The notes beneath the pieces are model-generated. The model did no database searches, was not told the DNA's origin, and saw nothing but the letters and a program-made list of their open reading frames with translations. The position numbers were made by a program, and so were the translations under genes. From Archegozetes longisetosus (Eukaryota > Arthropoda > Arachnida > Sarcoptiformes > Trhypochthoniidae), in assembly GCA_018873245.2 (NCBI GenBank), contig JAEMBT020000005.1:4388001-4452000 (forward strand): a stretch of 64,000 nt of DNA, read 5' to 3'. This document shows, piece after piece, positions 41,234 to 61,488 of this stretch. How positions within the stretch are numbered: the first letter of the stretch is position 1; the number at the start of each line of letters is the position of its first letter.

Positions 41234-41550
41234 TCTTTCACCATATCTTATTATTTAATCTTTTTCTATTCAATTTGCAATACCTTGTCTATAAATCTTT
41301 CAATAAATATTACACAAAAATTATATTTATTATACTTAACTAAAGATTAATCTAATTATGAAATGGAAATATAGTAATGAATGTTATATTAAAATGAGAC
41401 AATTGAGTAGAAAATGCAGGTTTAGTTAAATAACAGAATGAATACCGGATTATTACATATTATATATATATATATATATCTGTATTTGACTTAATCATAG
41501 AAACTAAGTAAAGTTTAGTGAAACAGTTTTAGAAAAATATTCGTTGAAAG
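41234..41550. other. Convergent spacer between gustatory receptor and cornichon
   Basis: Holds the receptor's poly(A) signal at 41302-41307 and a (TA)n microsatellite at 41461-41479. The two genes end towards each other here. Confidence 0.6.
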
Positions 41551-42367
41551 CTACGGTGTTTGTATTAATGAGTAGATCATTCCATAGAGATAGTAGAAGA
41601 ATGACAGCAAATAAAAACCTAATTTTATCCATCCTTCCTTCATTGCTCGAGACAACTGGTCTGCATTCATTATTGTTGTCGGATCGTACAGACCTGGCGT
41701 TGACATCACCGGACGATTACGATATCTGTTTGCAAATTTCTCTTTTAGTAAATAAGTTGTAATCAATTCAAATCAATTTAGTTGTAATTTACGTACCTGT
41801 AGATGTGGTAAGCGATTAACGGGGCGTTTAGCAGTAGTGTTAGCCTTAGAATCAAAAATAATTATTTTAATATAAATTCGTATCAATTTCAGTAATTTAT
41901 CATATATTAGACAAACCATTCTCCAGCGATTAAGAACAATATATTGAACGCTAAGTGAACGCCATATTCAGGTAAAACCAACTATTATTCAATTGAATAA
42001 AATACAAATTAATTCGATTCAATAAAGATTAGTTTAACTAAATCAAATAAAAATTTAGTCAATTCAATCAACTGAGAATTAATTGAATTAAATAAACTGA
42101 AAATTGATTGAATTGATTGATGAATACGATGTAAATTGTTGTCAATATAAATACCGGGTTTAAAGTATTACACTGATCGATCGGGTTCTTGAAATCTGTC
42201 TTCAACTCGTCAAACGCTATCACCTTTTCATTAATAATCATTTATTAATTGAAATGCTTCTACTAATTTATATAAATATATCTCACGTGAAACACAGCGA
42301 AGAATATGAGAAATGCGTCCAAAATAAGACCAGAAATATATGAGAACGCGGCGAAAGTGAATGCCAT
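41551..42367 (-). CDS. cni: Cornichon ER cargo receptor
   Basis: Cornichon proteins escort TGF-alpha-like ligands and other membrane cargo into COPII vesicles at the ER. Minus-strand exons: 42367-42287, 42223-42155, 41981-41917, 41844-41797, 41725-41551, giving 145 residues, the normal length. The start [19 protein letters not shown] is a membrane helix; then [60 protein letters not shown], and the near-invariant [17 protein letters not shown] followed by [20 protein letters not shown]. All five exons join in frame with GT-AG introns. The intron between exons 2 and 3 is dense in TTGAATTGAT-like words. Ends convergent with the gustatory receptor. Confidence 0.95.
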
Positions 42368-45162
42368 TAAATCAAATCAATTATTATTACTGAACAAGGT
42401 TATTAACTAAAATGGATGTTACAACTAAATTAAGCGATCACTGAAACAATTATGTGAAAAATATTAGTAAACCTTTTCATCACTACAATACCTTTATTTC
42501 ATTATTTCCTTCTGTTTTGGTAATCTCCGCCCCTAAAATGAATCGCTCCTCTTATCTCTAAAGCCTTCATATATTTTTCTCTAACTTTTAAATCTCCATC
42601 AATACTCTACTCAATCTTTGTCCCAACTTTCATCTAATATTAGCTATTCACCCATTTACCATAGTTTTTTTTTAAAAAACTTTGAAGGAGTTTTGAATTT
42701 TGTAAGAACTAAGTAATTTACTATAAGTTATAAAATATTTGATTTACATATAATTGTATGCTTTCCTTATCTAGCATTTTTACTCCTACTTTAGGTATGA
42801 GACAAGTTGTGTTGCAATCTATGCTAAAAAGTTTGTCAGACTTTTCTAATGCAAAATTAATCACGACTATGAAGTTACATTATTTCAACAACATTTTCCT
42901 TCTCAAACTATTATCTCAGTCTTTCATTTAAACCTCCATTTGATCCTAGTTCTGCACTGATTTTGAGAGCTTTTATCTATCAACTGAAATCTTATTTACT
43001 TTGAAATTAAACCTGTAGCTAAACATCGAGTTATAAGTTGTGAGTTGTGAGTTATAAGTTTTATTTGTAAACATAGTCAACATAATGTAGTACAGAGATA
43101 TAATACATATAATGTAATGTAGTATAGGAATATACAAAAATAGTTCACAACTTAAGATCCATCTTTTTCTCTCCTTACCACTAGTTCCCCAAATATTTTT
43201 ACATTTCATCTGACATCATCCTCAAAAATTGTATTTAAACTTACCATAAGTTTTTATGCATTGAAAAACTGATTTTTCCATTGAAGTCTTAAACGAAAGT
43301 TTAAGATTAGAAATAATGCTTTATAATAAACCTTATATATGACAAGTTTGATAGAATGCACAACATTCAATACTAAATATCAAATATTCAATTTTAATGG
43401 TTTATTTGATGGTTTGCGATTTAATGCAATCTAAACACTCACAAATTACATGATTTGCAAAGTTATTAATTTGGATGATTTTCAACAGTTCCAAAACGTT
43501 TTTGTCTAGACTTTGAAATTTGTAAAATTTTGATTACACAAAAATCACTATTAGCCTAATAGCTTTAATAGTTTTGAATTGACTTTTCAATGCGGGCATT
43601 TTAAGTACGTTTTTTTAAGTACCACATGTCATCAATGTGACAAAAATATTTCTGCAATTTCATGATAAACACTAAAAATATGCTTCTTTAAATCAAAGCT
43701 TCTCTTAAAAAGTTGACTAAAAATGTTGCATCTTTTACTCTAAAGTTTGTGTTATATGAAATCCTCCAAAGTTTAGCCTCACTCAAAATGTTTTTGTTGA
43801 CTTCAACTATAAACAGAAACTTTAGTCACCCTTCGAGTATTTATTAAACTTGTAGTTTCTCACTCTTCAAAAAAGTTTTAGTTTGGACAATACTATAGAT
43901 TCTGTAATAGTATTTCTGTTTCAGTAATATTTCTTATAACATAATACTCGTTATTCAATTTTCTGGATCAGTTAATACTTCAATTAAATAAATTGTTCAA
44001 CCATTTAAGTGTTAAATGAGATTTAAATTCAAAACTGAATCGCTCTTCTGTTTGTCAAATTGCAATACTATTCAATAATAATTAGTGCGTCACGTCTGTC
44101 AATGAAGATATAGATAAAAGTTTTCTCCAAAAGTTTGAGAGACTCGAGTCGAGTCAAGTCGTGAGTTGTGTCAACTTATTTTTTCTAAACTAATTACGTG
44201 TTCCGTTAACAAAGAGCAGATAACGAATATACAGCAATTAATTGCAATTATTCATAACTTATTCAGCTTATCACTTAGTTATCTCAGTTTGTTGTTTAGT
44301 CCTATGATTATTTTTAAGCACATAATTATGATTTGAATCTAACAATTTATTTTAGAAGCTATCTGTTTGTTAAGAAAATTGAAATTTATTCGTAATAATT
44401 TTAATAATTTTCAAGTTTATAAATTCCACGAAGAGATTGATGGCTTTGAAACTGAAACAATGTTGATTGACATTAAAAACTTATGAGATGATTAGTTACT
44501 TTTGCCATAAACTTGAATTAGTTTATGAGAAGAAAACTTAGTGCATGTCAAAAGTGGCCAAAGTTAGCATAACTGTTGAAATGGAAGGTTAAGGAGCTAA
44601 CAGAATATAAATAGGGCTCTGGGTTAGTTTCTTTGAACTTAGATCTGAGTAAAAATAGTCTTCATAAAGGAGTCAGCAGAGAAACAAGTTTACAGCTATT
44701 CATTATATGGGTTACAGACAATATCAGTAGAAGATATACTGAACTTAGTTCTAAGCTAATGCTCGACTCTATGGGTCGCCAACAGTATCTCTAAAAGATA
44801 GTGAACTCAACTCTAAGCCAATGCTCGACTCTATGGTTTAACTCTAATGTCGCTGTGAGGTTGTTTACATAGACTTTGAACCACAAATATGTGATTTGGC
44901 ATAAATTTCTATATTTAATAACTATTTATGTGATAACAAAAGAAGCTATTATTTTATTTATTTATCATTCGCTCTTGCCATTAATATTAAATCCATTTTT
45001 GTGCCATTTTATCTATTCATACAATCGCTACTGAGAAATGTCAGCTTTCAATCCAATTCGCTGACCGATTGGGCATGGTCATTTTGGGCATGGTCATTTC
45101 GATGCCTCAATATTTTCTAGTTTTATATTTCATAGTTTTATATAATTTTTAATTCTCATAAA
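42368..45162. other. 2.8-kb spacer between cornichon and the calpain-like gene
   Basis: Divergent spacer, so promoters of both genes lie within it. AT-rich with small repeats: a 34-bp motif duplicated at 44741-44774 and 44802-44835 (shared TGCTCGACTCTATGG) and a short GGGCATGGTCATTT duplication near 45070. No gene recognised. Confidence 0.5.
44741..44835. repeat. Direct duplication of a 34-bp motif
   Basis: Copies at 44741-44774 and 44802-44835, 61 bp apart start to start, differing at a few positions. Both end AATGCTCGACTCTATGG. Confidence 0.7.
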
Positions 45163-47573
45163 ATGATCAAAAATTCAAGGAAAAAACGCTTTAGAAAGCA
45201 AAGTTATAGAAAATTATTAAAAGTCTCTAATGATGTCGGACTGCCTTTTACTGACGATGTGTTCAAGTGCGAAGACAAATCAGTTGCTATCACTTCCCAA
45301 TATAAGACTTCATTGGATGTTGGAAGAATTGTTTGGAAGAGACCAAAAGAAATTGTTGACATTCCGCATTTTTTATACCGTGAAAAGTTAGGACCCGCAC
45401 AACAGGTCGAGTTTGTCGGCAATGGACCAAATCAATGGTTCATCGCAGCATGTCTTGCAATTGCCACCGACAGAGACGCCTTACATAAGGTTTGCTTTTA
45501 CTATTACATTAATTTTGTTTTATTTTTGGCCTTTTCTTATCTAGAGTTTAATTCATTTTTAGGTCGTTCCCAGAAGTCAAATACATTTTTTGCGTGGAAT
45601 TTTGAAGTTTAATTTTTGGCATTTCGGCCAATGGAATAAAGTGGTCATTGATGACAAACTGCCGACGAAGTCTGACAACGAATTAGTTTTTAGTTCGAGT
45701 CGATGTAAACTTGTTTATTGGGTTCCATTGCTCGAAAAGGCTTACGCCAAACTCTATGGATCTTACGAAGCAATGGCCACTAAAGGCTCTCTTAACGACA
45801 CCTTAATGGACATGACAGGTGCTGTCGTTGAAACTATTCCTGTTCTAAATAATGGCAAAGAAAGGGAACAGTTTAGAATGCTATCTGAAGAACTTGACAG
45901 AAAGGCTATTATTTGTGCAATAAGCAAAGTAAGAATTGGTTCAGTTATTTGCTTAGTTATGTTCGATTAATAATTTTGTTCCGAAACCTCTTATAGGATA
46001 GTAATTCCTTCCAAAGTAATGCTTATGGTATACATAACAATCGTATTTATGTAATCAAAAATATTAAAAAACCTTCGAGTGGCACTTTCACTTTTAGAAC
46101 ATTTATTAAAGAAAGCAGTAAAGAAAGCGCTTCAATACATATCCTTAACACTATTGCAGATCCAAAGAAAAGGTATTTCTCTATTCATTTTAATAACTTT
46201 GATCATTTCTCACAACTTTTCATATGACTAAACACCTATTTTTATTTATATAGCACTCAATCACGTTCACAACCAGACAGATTGCAAGATATTTGGTATG
46301 AGTCACTTACTAAGTTTATACTATTCTGGATTTAATAAATTAAATTTAAATTTCTTCACGACCAGGCTTCCAATCGAAGAATTTTGCAAATATTTCGAGT
46401 CAATAACTATATGTCGTACTTATGCATTAGAACGTGGATCTGTAGCCAGGGGACAGTTAAGTTCCCAATTTTGTTTTGACGTACTTCAAGATTCTGGTGA
46501 AGTTATGATTGACCTAATGCAAAAACCAACTTCAAACCAACTGGTTGGACTTGGTTTCAAGTTATACAAGGTCGAAACGAATAGAAGTTATAAAATTCAT
46601 AATTTCAGTAGCATTCCCGTTACATTCACTGCCGATTCAATGAAAATACGAAACGCATTCAAAAGAATCGAATTAAGCGTTGGTCGATATGTACTGATTC
46701 CTATTTGTTCGAATCCAGACCTGGAATTACTTCTACGAATTTATACAAGCAAACCTTCAAATTTGAGGTATTCATCCTATGATTGAGGAGAAGAGAAAAT
46801 TTCAAGTGTTTTATCTTTTAATAGGATCCTGAAGCAGGACATGCCGAGAAAGAATTTACTACCATTTCTTTCTCCAAAGTATCCGAAATACGTGACACGA
46901 GTTACCGTTAAGAGTGCCGCTGGATTAGAAAAACAAGACAGATTTGGATGTAATACAAATTTCAAAATCATTTTCTATACCACTTAAGACTAATCAATGC
47001 TTATATTTTGCTAATTAAAGCCGCTAATCCATATTGCGTTATAAGATGTGGTCGACAAGTCGTCAGATCCTCTCCTTTACACGAAACCCTAAATCCCGAA
47101 TGGAATAATTTTAGTGCAATTTTCTATCATGAAAAACTTCTTCCAATAATGGTTGAGGTTAGCTTTGACTCACTAATAAGAGTGCAGTAAACTTGTCTAA
47201 CCTTCGCATGTAATTAAGTGCATTTTGAAAATCAATAACAGTTAAGCTATATTTTTCTATCAGTTCTTATATTGTCTGTTAAGAGCTCTTAAGTGCGTGC
47301 GAAAATTTGACAGTTTTTACTGTGGTCTTTCTAGTTGTAAATGCATCAAATTTTGATTTGTCTATTTTCATATAATCCAATCATAAGATATGGCATCACA
47401 GTTTGCTGGTTGACTATTTCATTGGTCAAGTCGAAGTACTTCCAAATATTACAGGAGTTAATGATCTCACTTCAATTCAAGAACTAGAGCTTTGCGGCCG
47501 TAAGAAAGGCCATAAACGTCCAGGAATTCTCAAACTGGAAGCTTATACTTATGAAGATTTGAGAGCCTTCTAA
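45163..47573 (+). CDS. Catalytically dead calpain-5/6-like protein
   Basis: Exons: 45163-45489, 45563-45928, 45997-46172, 46254-46295, 46366-46767, 46825-46949, 47021-47157, 47388-47573, all in frame, 586 residues. It shows calpain core landmarks (WKRPKEI, FNFWHFGQWNKVVIDDKLPT, EKAYAKLYGSYEA, DMTGAVVETI, IEEFCKYFESITIC), a domain III beta-sandwich (FCFDVLQDSGEVMIDLMQKP) and a C-terminal C2 domain (VTRVTVKSAAGLEKQD, ANPYCVIRCG, LNPEWNNFSAIF, FIGQVEVLPN), the calpain-5/6 architecture. The active site is lost: the Cys position in GNCWF reads PNQWF, the His position in KGHAY reads QSNAY, and the Asn block RNPWG is missing with a shortened region around it. Probably a pseudoprotease like vertebrate CAPN6, whose known role is structural. 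Clean splicing and frame argue against a pseudogene. Confidence 0.85.
47185..47322. mobile_element. MITE in the last intron of the calpain-like gene
   Basis: Left end CAGTAAACTTGTCTAACCTT followed by CGCATG...TTAAGTGC; the reverse complement of the right end reads CAGTAAAAACTGTCAAATTT then TCGCACGCACTTAAG. The ends pair with few mismatches. About 138 bp, non-coding, same family as 20396. Confidence 0.65.
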
Positions 47574-50195
47574 GTATACCTTTCTGTACTTTACACTGAA
47601 TTCACTATATTCAAGCTTTTGTAACTCGAATTTTACATAAGCAATTGATTTCTCTATCATTTTCTATACCATTAATCAAATTAGATTTAGGACAATCAGT
47701 CAAATTTAGTAAAGCATGTCTAACTTTAGCGTGTGTTTTGGTGGTTTATGAAATTCAATGCGATTTTTATACTGTATTTTAGAAATCACCTAAGTGCATA
47801 TTAAGTTAAACACGTTTTACTTTATCTATATCTATTAATATAAACATTGTGCTTAATTATTAGCTTCATCATTGTTGTGACTTATGTGCAATCAAATATT
47901 GCAATTATAACTAACTTAAGTTTAATAGATTAAATCTGTTAATCATTCCATATTTAACTAATGGTACAAATCTGACCAGCTCTTAGTCTTGTCACTAATT
48001 CTCTTTTTGTGTCTACTTCTAGGAATAGTTTTCGATTTAATTCACTTCAGCAAATACTAAAACGATTTTTTAAAAATTTTATACTAGAATATGCACGAAA
48101 AAATTTTTAAATTTCAAATTAATTTCCTATTTTTACAAGTTTCTTAAAAAATCAGTTTGATTTAGCTGTAACTTAAATTATGCAAAATTTTAATAACTTC
48201 ATACTTGTGTCGTCAAAAATAAAATAATCAGGAATTAAATGACTTAATTGTCTATAATTAAATTTTACTTTGAATTTCAAAATAGAATTTAATAGTCGAT
48301 CATTCAAATTCGTAGCTGATTGTCGCAAAATGATTTTGGATATTGACTGTTAAAAACACGAGCTTCAATTTTCAAATTTTCAAGTCTTCTACAAGACAAA
48401 AAAGATTCATTTTGATCAAATCAAACAATAACACAATAAATAAAGTTATTCTAACTCAACTTATTATATATGAATCATAACTATTATCACATAAGTTATA
48501 CAATGAAAGTGTTTGATTATTGAAATAGAAAAAGTTTTGTTGAGCACAAAATTATTTACCAGTAGTTTTCAGATAAACATTTTATAATGTGTTGGCAAAT
48601 TTATTTTCCGATTAAAACTTTTGCCACAATTAGGATAATCGCATACATATGGCTTTAAATCTTATTTTGATAATGTAAAAAACCTTTAAGATCATAACGT
48701 AAAAACAAAATACAATAATTTACCGAATGAATCAATCGATATCATTTAGATGAATCTTTTACGCAAATCAAGCCTCATATGCAGGCCATTGACACAAAGA
48801 ATTGTCGACAGTCTTGTGAATGAGTTTGACTTTTAAGTCTCGTAGGATCGAAGAATCTTTTATCACATTGAGGCCAATCACACATGTAACGTCTGATTGC
48901 CATATCAATTAATTAAGAGTGAATGCTTAAATTGATCTTTTTATGAAAACCACTTTGACATCCGAGCCACAAACAATTGAATCGTTTAGTTCCTTTGTGT
49001 CTCAATAAGCGATTTTTATAACTTAACCTCATATTTCTGATTGCAGTGATAAGGATTTCGACTCCTTTTATGTCTTTTCTGATGAACTTGAAACAGAAAT
49101 TGATCTCTTATCACAAATTTACAATTAGATTTATAGAAAACTATAAAAGCTGTCGTATTATGCTAACTGAATGTATTTTGACTACTAAGTACTTTCCTAC
49201 AATCACTTTCTTCACACTCGAATTCTTCAGATTTCAAATGTTTCTTCAGGTGTTGATCAAATCTGCACTTAACGTCTGTTTTATATTTGCATTCTTCATA
49301 ATTACTGTAAAATTTCAACCTTCTCGTATAGTCTTCTTTTTATTATAACCGTTAAAACCATTGTTTTCTTTTTTCCATTCGAGATCGATTGTGACTTCTT
49401 TGAAGGCCTTTAAGTGATTGTTTGTCTTGATTTATTTTCTCTTCTTAGTTCTACTGGTCTTTGATTTTGTTTCATAGTTACGTTCTTTACTTTTTTCTGA
49501 TAATAATCTTTTGATCTCATTCAGCGATTGACCAAAGTTTTAAAATTGTAGCTATTTTAGTGACTATTTTCAGCAAAACTGTTATTGTTTTGAGTTATTG
49601 CCTCTTCTGTTGGTGTTTCATTCATGAATATTGCAATCAAATGATTCATTATTTTAATCAATCAATTCATAGTTAATTTGTTTAATATTATATTTGAATT
49701 GAAATTGAAATTCGATTAGTTTTAATTGATTCGTTCGTTTCAGAACATGTTTGTATTGATCGAAATGATTCTTAAAATAAGACTATAAATTAATGAGAAG
49801 TCAATCTGTTTATTTCTTATCAATAATTCATTGTTGAATCTTTGTCTCTTCACTCAATTATATTAATATCATTTACTTCGATTATCACCTGCTTTCTGTT
49901 TGAATTTTGCATAATTTCAAAAATTTTATTACTTGATTAAAAACAATTCGAACGAAATATTGACGAATTTACAACATAGTCATATTTAATACGAATCGAG
50001 AAAGTTTTGAAAGTTATAGACCAGACGACGCGCTAAATGTAAACAAATACAACCTTTTGAGCGCTTTTCTCAAAATAGAATACAATCGATTCTCACATTA
50101 GTTTTAATTTGAATAAATGATTAATAGCTTCATTGATTTATGCAATAAGTATTTGAAGTTTGTTTTAACTTAAAACAGTTTCGAATCTTCCGAAA
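47574..50195. other. 2.6-kb spacer holding a zinc-finger pseudogene
   Basis: Calpain-like 3' UTR, then a MITE-end-like stretch near 47710 (AAGCATGTCTAACTTTAGCG), then the decayed zinc-finger gene at 48570-49294 on the minus strand. No live gene recognised. Confidence 0.5.
48570..49294 (-). pseudogene. Degenerate C2H2 zinc-finger gene
   Basis: Minus-strand pieces in order: ECKYKTDVKCRFDQHLKKH, FECEESDCRKVLSS then stop, CKFVIRDQFLFQVHQKRHKR, FNCLWLGCQSGFHKKINLSI then stop, RYMCDWPQCDKRFFDPTRLK, and KPYVCDYPNCGKSFNRKI ending HYKMFI-stop. Several retain the Cys-Cys and F/L spacing, and some the His pair, but stops and frame changes separate them. The CxWPxC-type fingers imply a GLI/TFIIIA-style parent gene elsewhere in the genome; none is in this window. 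Confidence 0.78.
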
Positions 50196-51359
50196 ATGTC
50201 TGAAATGCAATCAGATGAAGAATTAAGAGAATCTGATGAGGAGTACAGTCGACAAGAATTATCTGAAAGACTCGATGTGATGAAGAATCAAATTGAACAA
50301 TTAGAGAAAAAAGCGTTCAATTTAAAACGTATTTCTGTTTAAATTTTGATTGAATATGAAGAAATAATTGGTTAGACCTTAGATACAAGGGTCAAGTGAA
50401 TCACTCGAGTCGATAGTCGTCACCTAAACGATAATCAATATGTAGATTTAATAGAAAGCTAGTTTTCACCACTCGAGATATTTCAATTTTAACCATAAAA
50501 CAACCGAAAGTATGCAGAGGACGATATGGTTTGGGATGTTGTGATTTACACTAAAACCAACATTAATTGGTGCTAGTTTTCAAAAACAGATGAGGAAACA
50601 ATGATTTTTGACTGAAAAGTTAGGAAATGAGCTAACTGGCAAATTCGCTAATCGAGCTTGATGTTTTTAGTTAGATGCAGTGTATCTGGCTTCCTATGCC
50701 TACCGCTCTGTACGTGCCACTCGCCTAACCTAACCTAACCTAATCCCAAATAACTTAGCCTTATACAGTGGTATTGCACTTGCTTTATTTTAGTCAAGTT
50801 TGGGTTGGGAATGGCGTCCCTATCACACTAGACGTAGGACAATGTCAATCTGTCCACATACAGTTTACTAAATGTATAATACAATCAAACTTATAGAATA
50901 TTTATCCAACTCACTTCATATTTCAATTTCCAGTATCAGAATCATAATATTCTTAGTCATATCGCGCTCATATATGACTTTCCAGTCATTTTTTGGTCAA
51001 AATTTGAGTCGCGCTAAATAACTTTCAACAAAAATGATGTTCATGACCGTTGAGGTCATAACGATCGACTGGAGCGCTTCATTTGATCCGCCCTTATATC
51101 TAGGGTCAAACTGAATCATTTAACAAAATAGTAATTCGTTTGATTTAAAGTGGAAGCAGCTTTGATGTTATTAGAGGTTGCCACTAAAATAGAGGCAACA
51201 CATTCTGTCAATGCTTTCCATTCAATTCAACAAAAAATGTCAGAGTTTAAAGTCAAATCTGAAAGTGAAGATGTAGCTGGATGTGAAGCAAACTACATTA
51301 ACGCTATTGAAGACAAAGAAAGTCATGATTCAATTGATGTCAAGCTCAAACAACAATAA
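50196..51359 (+). CDS. Small acidic coiled-coil protein, family not recognised
   Basis: Two exons, 50196-50328 and 51151-51359, joined in frame across an 822-bp intron (donor AAAC|GTATTT, acceptor TTTAAAG), give 113 residues. The N-terminus is acidic (SDEELRESDEEY). A likely coiled coil follows (QELSERLDVMKNQIEQLEKK continuing to LEAALMLLEVATKIEA). The tail is acidic and Lys/Glu-rich and contains FKVKSESED. I assign no function; charged coiled-coil proteins of this size are often subunits of larger complexes, but nothing here shows which. The intron contains a perfect (CCTAA)4 tract. The in-frame splice and conserved-looking helix make a real gene likely. Confidence 0.6.
50724..50743. repeat. 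Perfect interstitial telomere repeat (CCTAA)4
   Basis: Exactly four CCTAA units, the reverse complement of the arthropod telomere unit TTAGG, inside the intron of the small coiled-coil gene. Confidence 0.9.
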
Positions 51360-52013
51360 GCTACTGAACTGATTTTTTAGATGCTTACTGAAAATTAGCT
51401 TTTGATAAAAACTTGAAAATAGTCTTAAAGTAAAATAATTAACTATTGTATTAGGCATTGAAGTATTAGAGAATTTGTTATAAGAGATTTCAGTCAATTA
51501 TTTTAACTGTTCCTATCAAATAAAAAAGTTTTGAAAACATTAAAAAACCTTTTTTAAAAACATTTTAAAACTAAAGAACTAAAATGCTATTTACAAAAAA
51601 TAAGACTAGAGTCAACTATAGGTTATTAAATTAGTTTCATTTTGATTATTACTGAAACTATTGTCAAAATTTCGGTGCAACCATGAGATTTTTTCTAGGA
51701 ATCAAAAGGATTAAAAAAAACTGTAAGTTTAAAAGCAATGTTTGTTTCCATAACAACAGCATACTCTATGAAAGGTGAGCCACTATTAGTCGATCACTTA
51801 ATCTCTTATCTAAACATGTGATCAATGATTACAATATTATTATTTATTATTAGTTTGAGTTTTTATTAAATATAATAAATGGGAATTAAATTTGAGCCAA
51901 ATTAATGATTGCATGAATGGGGACATATTGCAATTGACGAAAGGTATAGAAGATATACGAGTAATGTTGATGTGATTGGAGTGTAAGCAAAGTCGAATAA
52001 GTGATAGTACGTA
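51360..52013. promoter_or_regulatory. Spacer upstream of pecanex
   Basis: AT-rich sequence between the coiled-coil gene stop and the pecanex ATG. It must contain the upstream gene's 3' end and the pecanex promoter; no specific motif stands out. Confidence 0.35.
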
Positions 52014-60071
<8,058 letters not shown>

Positions 60072-60949
60072 AATGTTTATCAAAGTTCTAAGTATATGAC
60101 TTGACAACTAGTATTTTTAGACATTATATAAATACTCTCATTGTCTAGCTTCAATCTAATCAGTCATATATTCCTTGTTAATTATTCGGATTATGCTGGC
60201 GAGTATTGCTTTGAAAACTTGATCGCTACACTCTATAACTTAAACATCCGCGATAGCAACCACAAGTGATCAGTTGTGATGCCATACTTCCTACCAGAGT
60301 ATAGTATGTTAGATATTAGGAAATTTATAGAATATTTAATATAGTGAGAGAAGTAAATTAAGTCAAATTTAGCAACAAATTGATGTGCAAAAGAAGGAGG
60401 TTGACACAGCAACAACCTTCTTGCTATCGAGGATTGTTAGGACTTTGGGTGTATATTGATCATAATTCTAGTGTTTAAGCCACAATGCATATACCAATTA
60501 GTATTTTATATTATTGAAATCTTCAGTCAAATCTTCTGCATATATCCGCATTTCTCTCCACCGATCGTTCAACCGGAAGTTAACGTTTAATTAAATTATT
60601 GATTCATCTTATGGCAATTTATTGTCTCTACTGAGATTAGTAGAAGTAATATAAGTTCCAAATCTTATACTAAGCGGTCTTAAATCGGCTCGATCCGATC
60701 AGTTCAATTGAGTTGCTGTTACTATTTAATTGACGCCAACTTATACTTATTGAAGTCAATAGATATGAAAAGTTTAGTAAAATATATAAATTAAATCGAG
60801 ATATTTAAGCATTTTATAATTATTTTGAAAGGAAAACAATTTTTAATATATACTGATTTGTTCTACAATTTTTTAAATAAAAAAACTATTAAATTAGTGC
60901 CAGAAGTGTTTTCATAATTTGACCCTAACATTAATCCTAATATTAACGA
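60072..60949. other. Convergent spacer between pecanex and Tim8
   Basis: Both genes end towards each other. Near 60248 the sequence CGATAGCAACCACAAG resembles CGATAGCAACAAGAAGAGG at 5877 and TGATAGCAACTAGAAGAG at 35550, a possible further dispersed repeat. No gene seen. Confidence 0.5.
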
Positions 60950-61280
60950 TCACATAGACTGTTTCTGAATGAGAGCAGCAAATCTTTGAGTTATAGTCAA
61001 CGATGCATCTATAAATCGGTCCACACAATTGCTTAAACAAGTCTCAGTCCGTGAGTCCAACTTTGACGATGGCTTATCAGTCACGCATTTATCCCAACAA
61101 ACTTCATTCAAACGATGGATCTGTTAATAAATTTATAGTTTTAGTGACGGTTGGCTTAATAGCGTGGTTTAGACTAACCTGCGCCTGAAACTGTGCTTTT
61201 TGTTGTTCTATCAACAAAAACTCCTGCAGATCCTTGTCTAGAGATGAACTGTTTATGTCGTCCAACGAATCCAATGACAT
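60950..61280 (-). CDS. Tim8: Tim8 small mitochondrial intermembrane-space chaperone
   Basis: Small Tim proteins form hexamers (Tim8-Tim13) that carry hydrophobic precursors across the mitochondrial intermembrane space. Exons: 61280-61179 and 61120-60950, a 58-bp intron, 90 residues, normal length. The twin CX3C motif is intact (CWDKC and CLSNC, forming two disulfides). Family match also includes SKLDSRTETC, NCVDRFIDAS and an amphipathic start (LDKDLQEFLLIEQQKAQFQA). No cleavable presequence, as expected for this family. Orthology to Tim8 rather than Tim13 is supported by the LDSRxExC...NCVxRFID pattern. Confidence 0.92.
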
Positions 61281-61488
61281 GTTTAATTTGTTTCTGATTT
61301 CTTGATTTTTTATTCTCTATGAATTACTATTTCAACTGAGTTGCAATATCTTTGTGCTGTTACATGTGACTTTCTCCACTAAATTCAATGATTGCCTAAA
61401 CTAAGGGCTCATCTGTTGTTCATTTCCACTCTACTCGCAATAGTCACGTATTATGTATACAACAGTGATCTACGAAAGTTACACAAAA

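Noticed and set aside
42973..43209. 78-codon minus-strand frame in the cornichon-calpain spacer.
   Set aside because: It is built from low-complexity TATAAT-rich repeats and GAGTTATAAGTT duplications, so a chance frame is the simplest reading.
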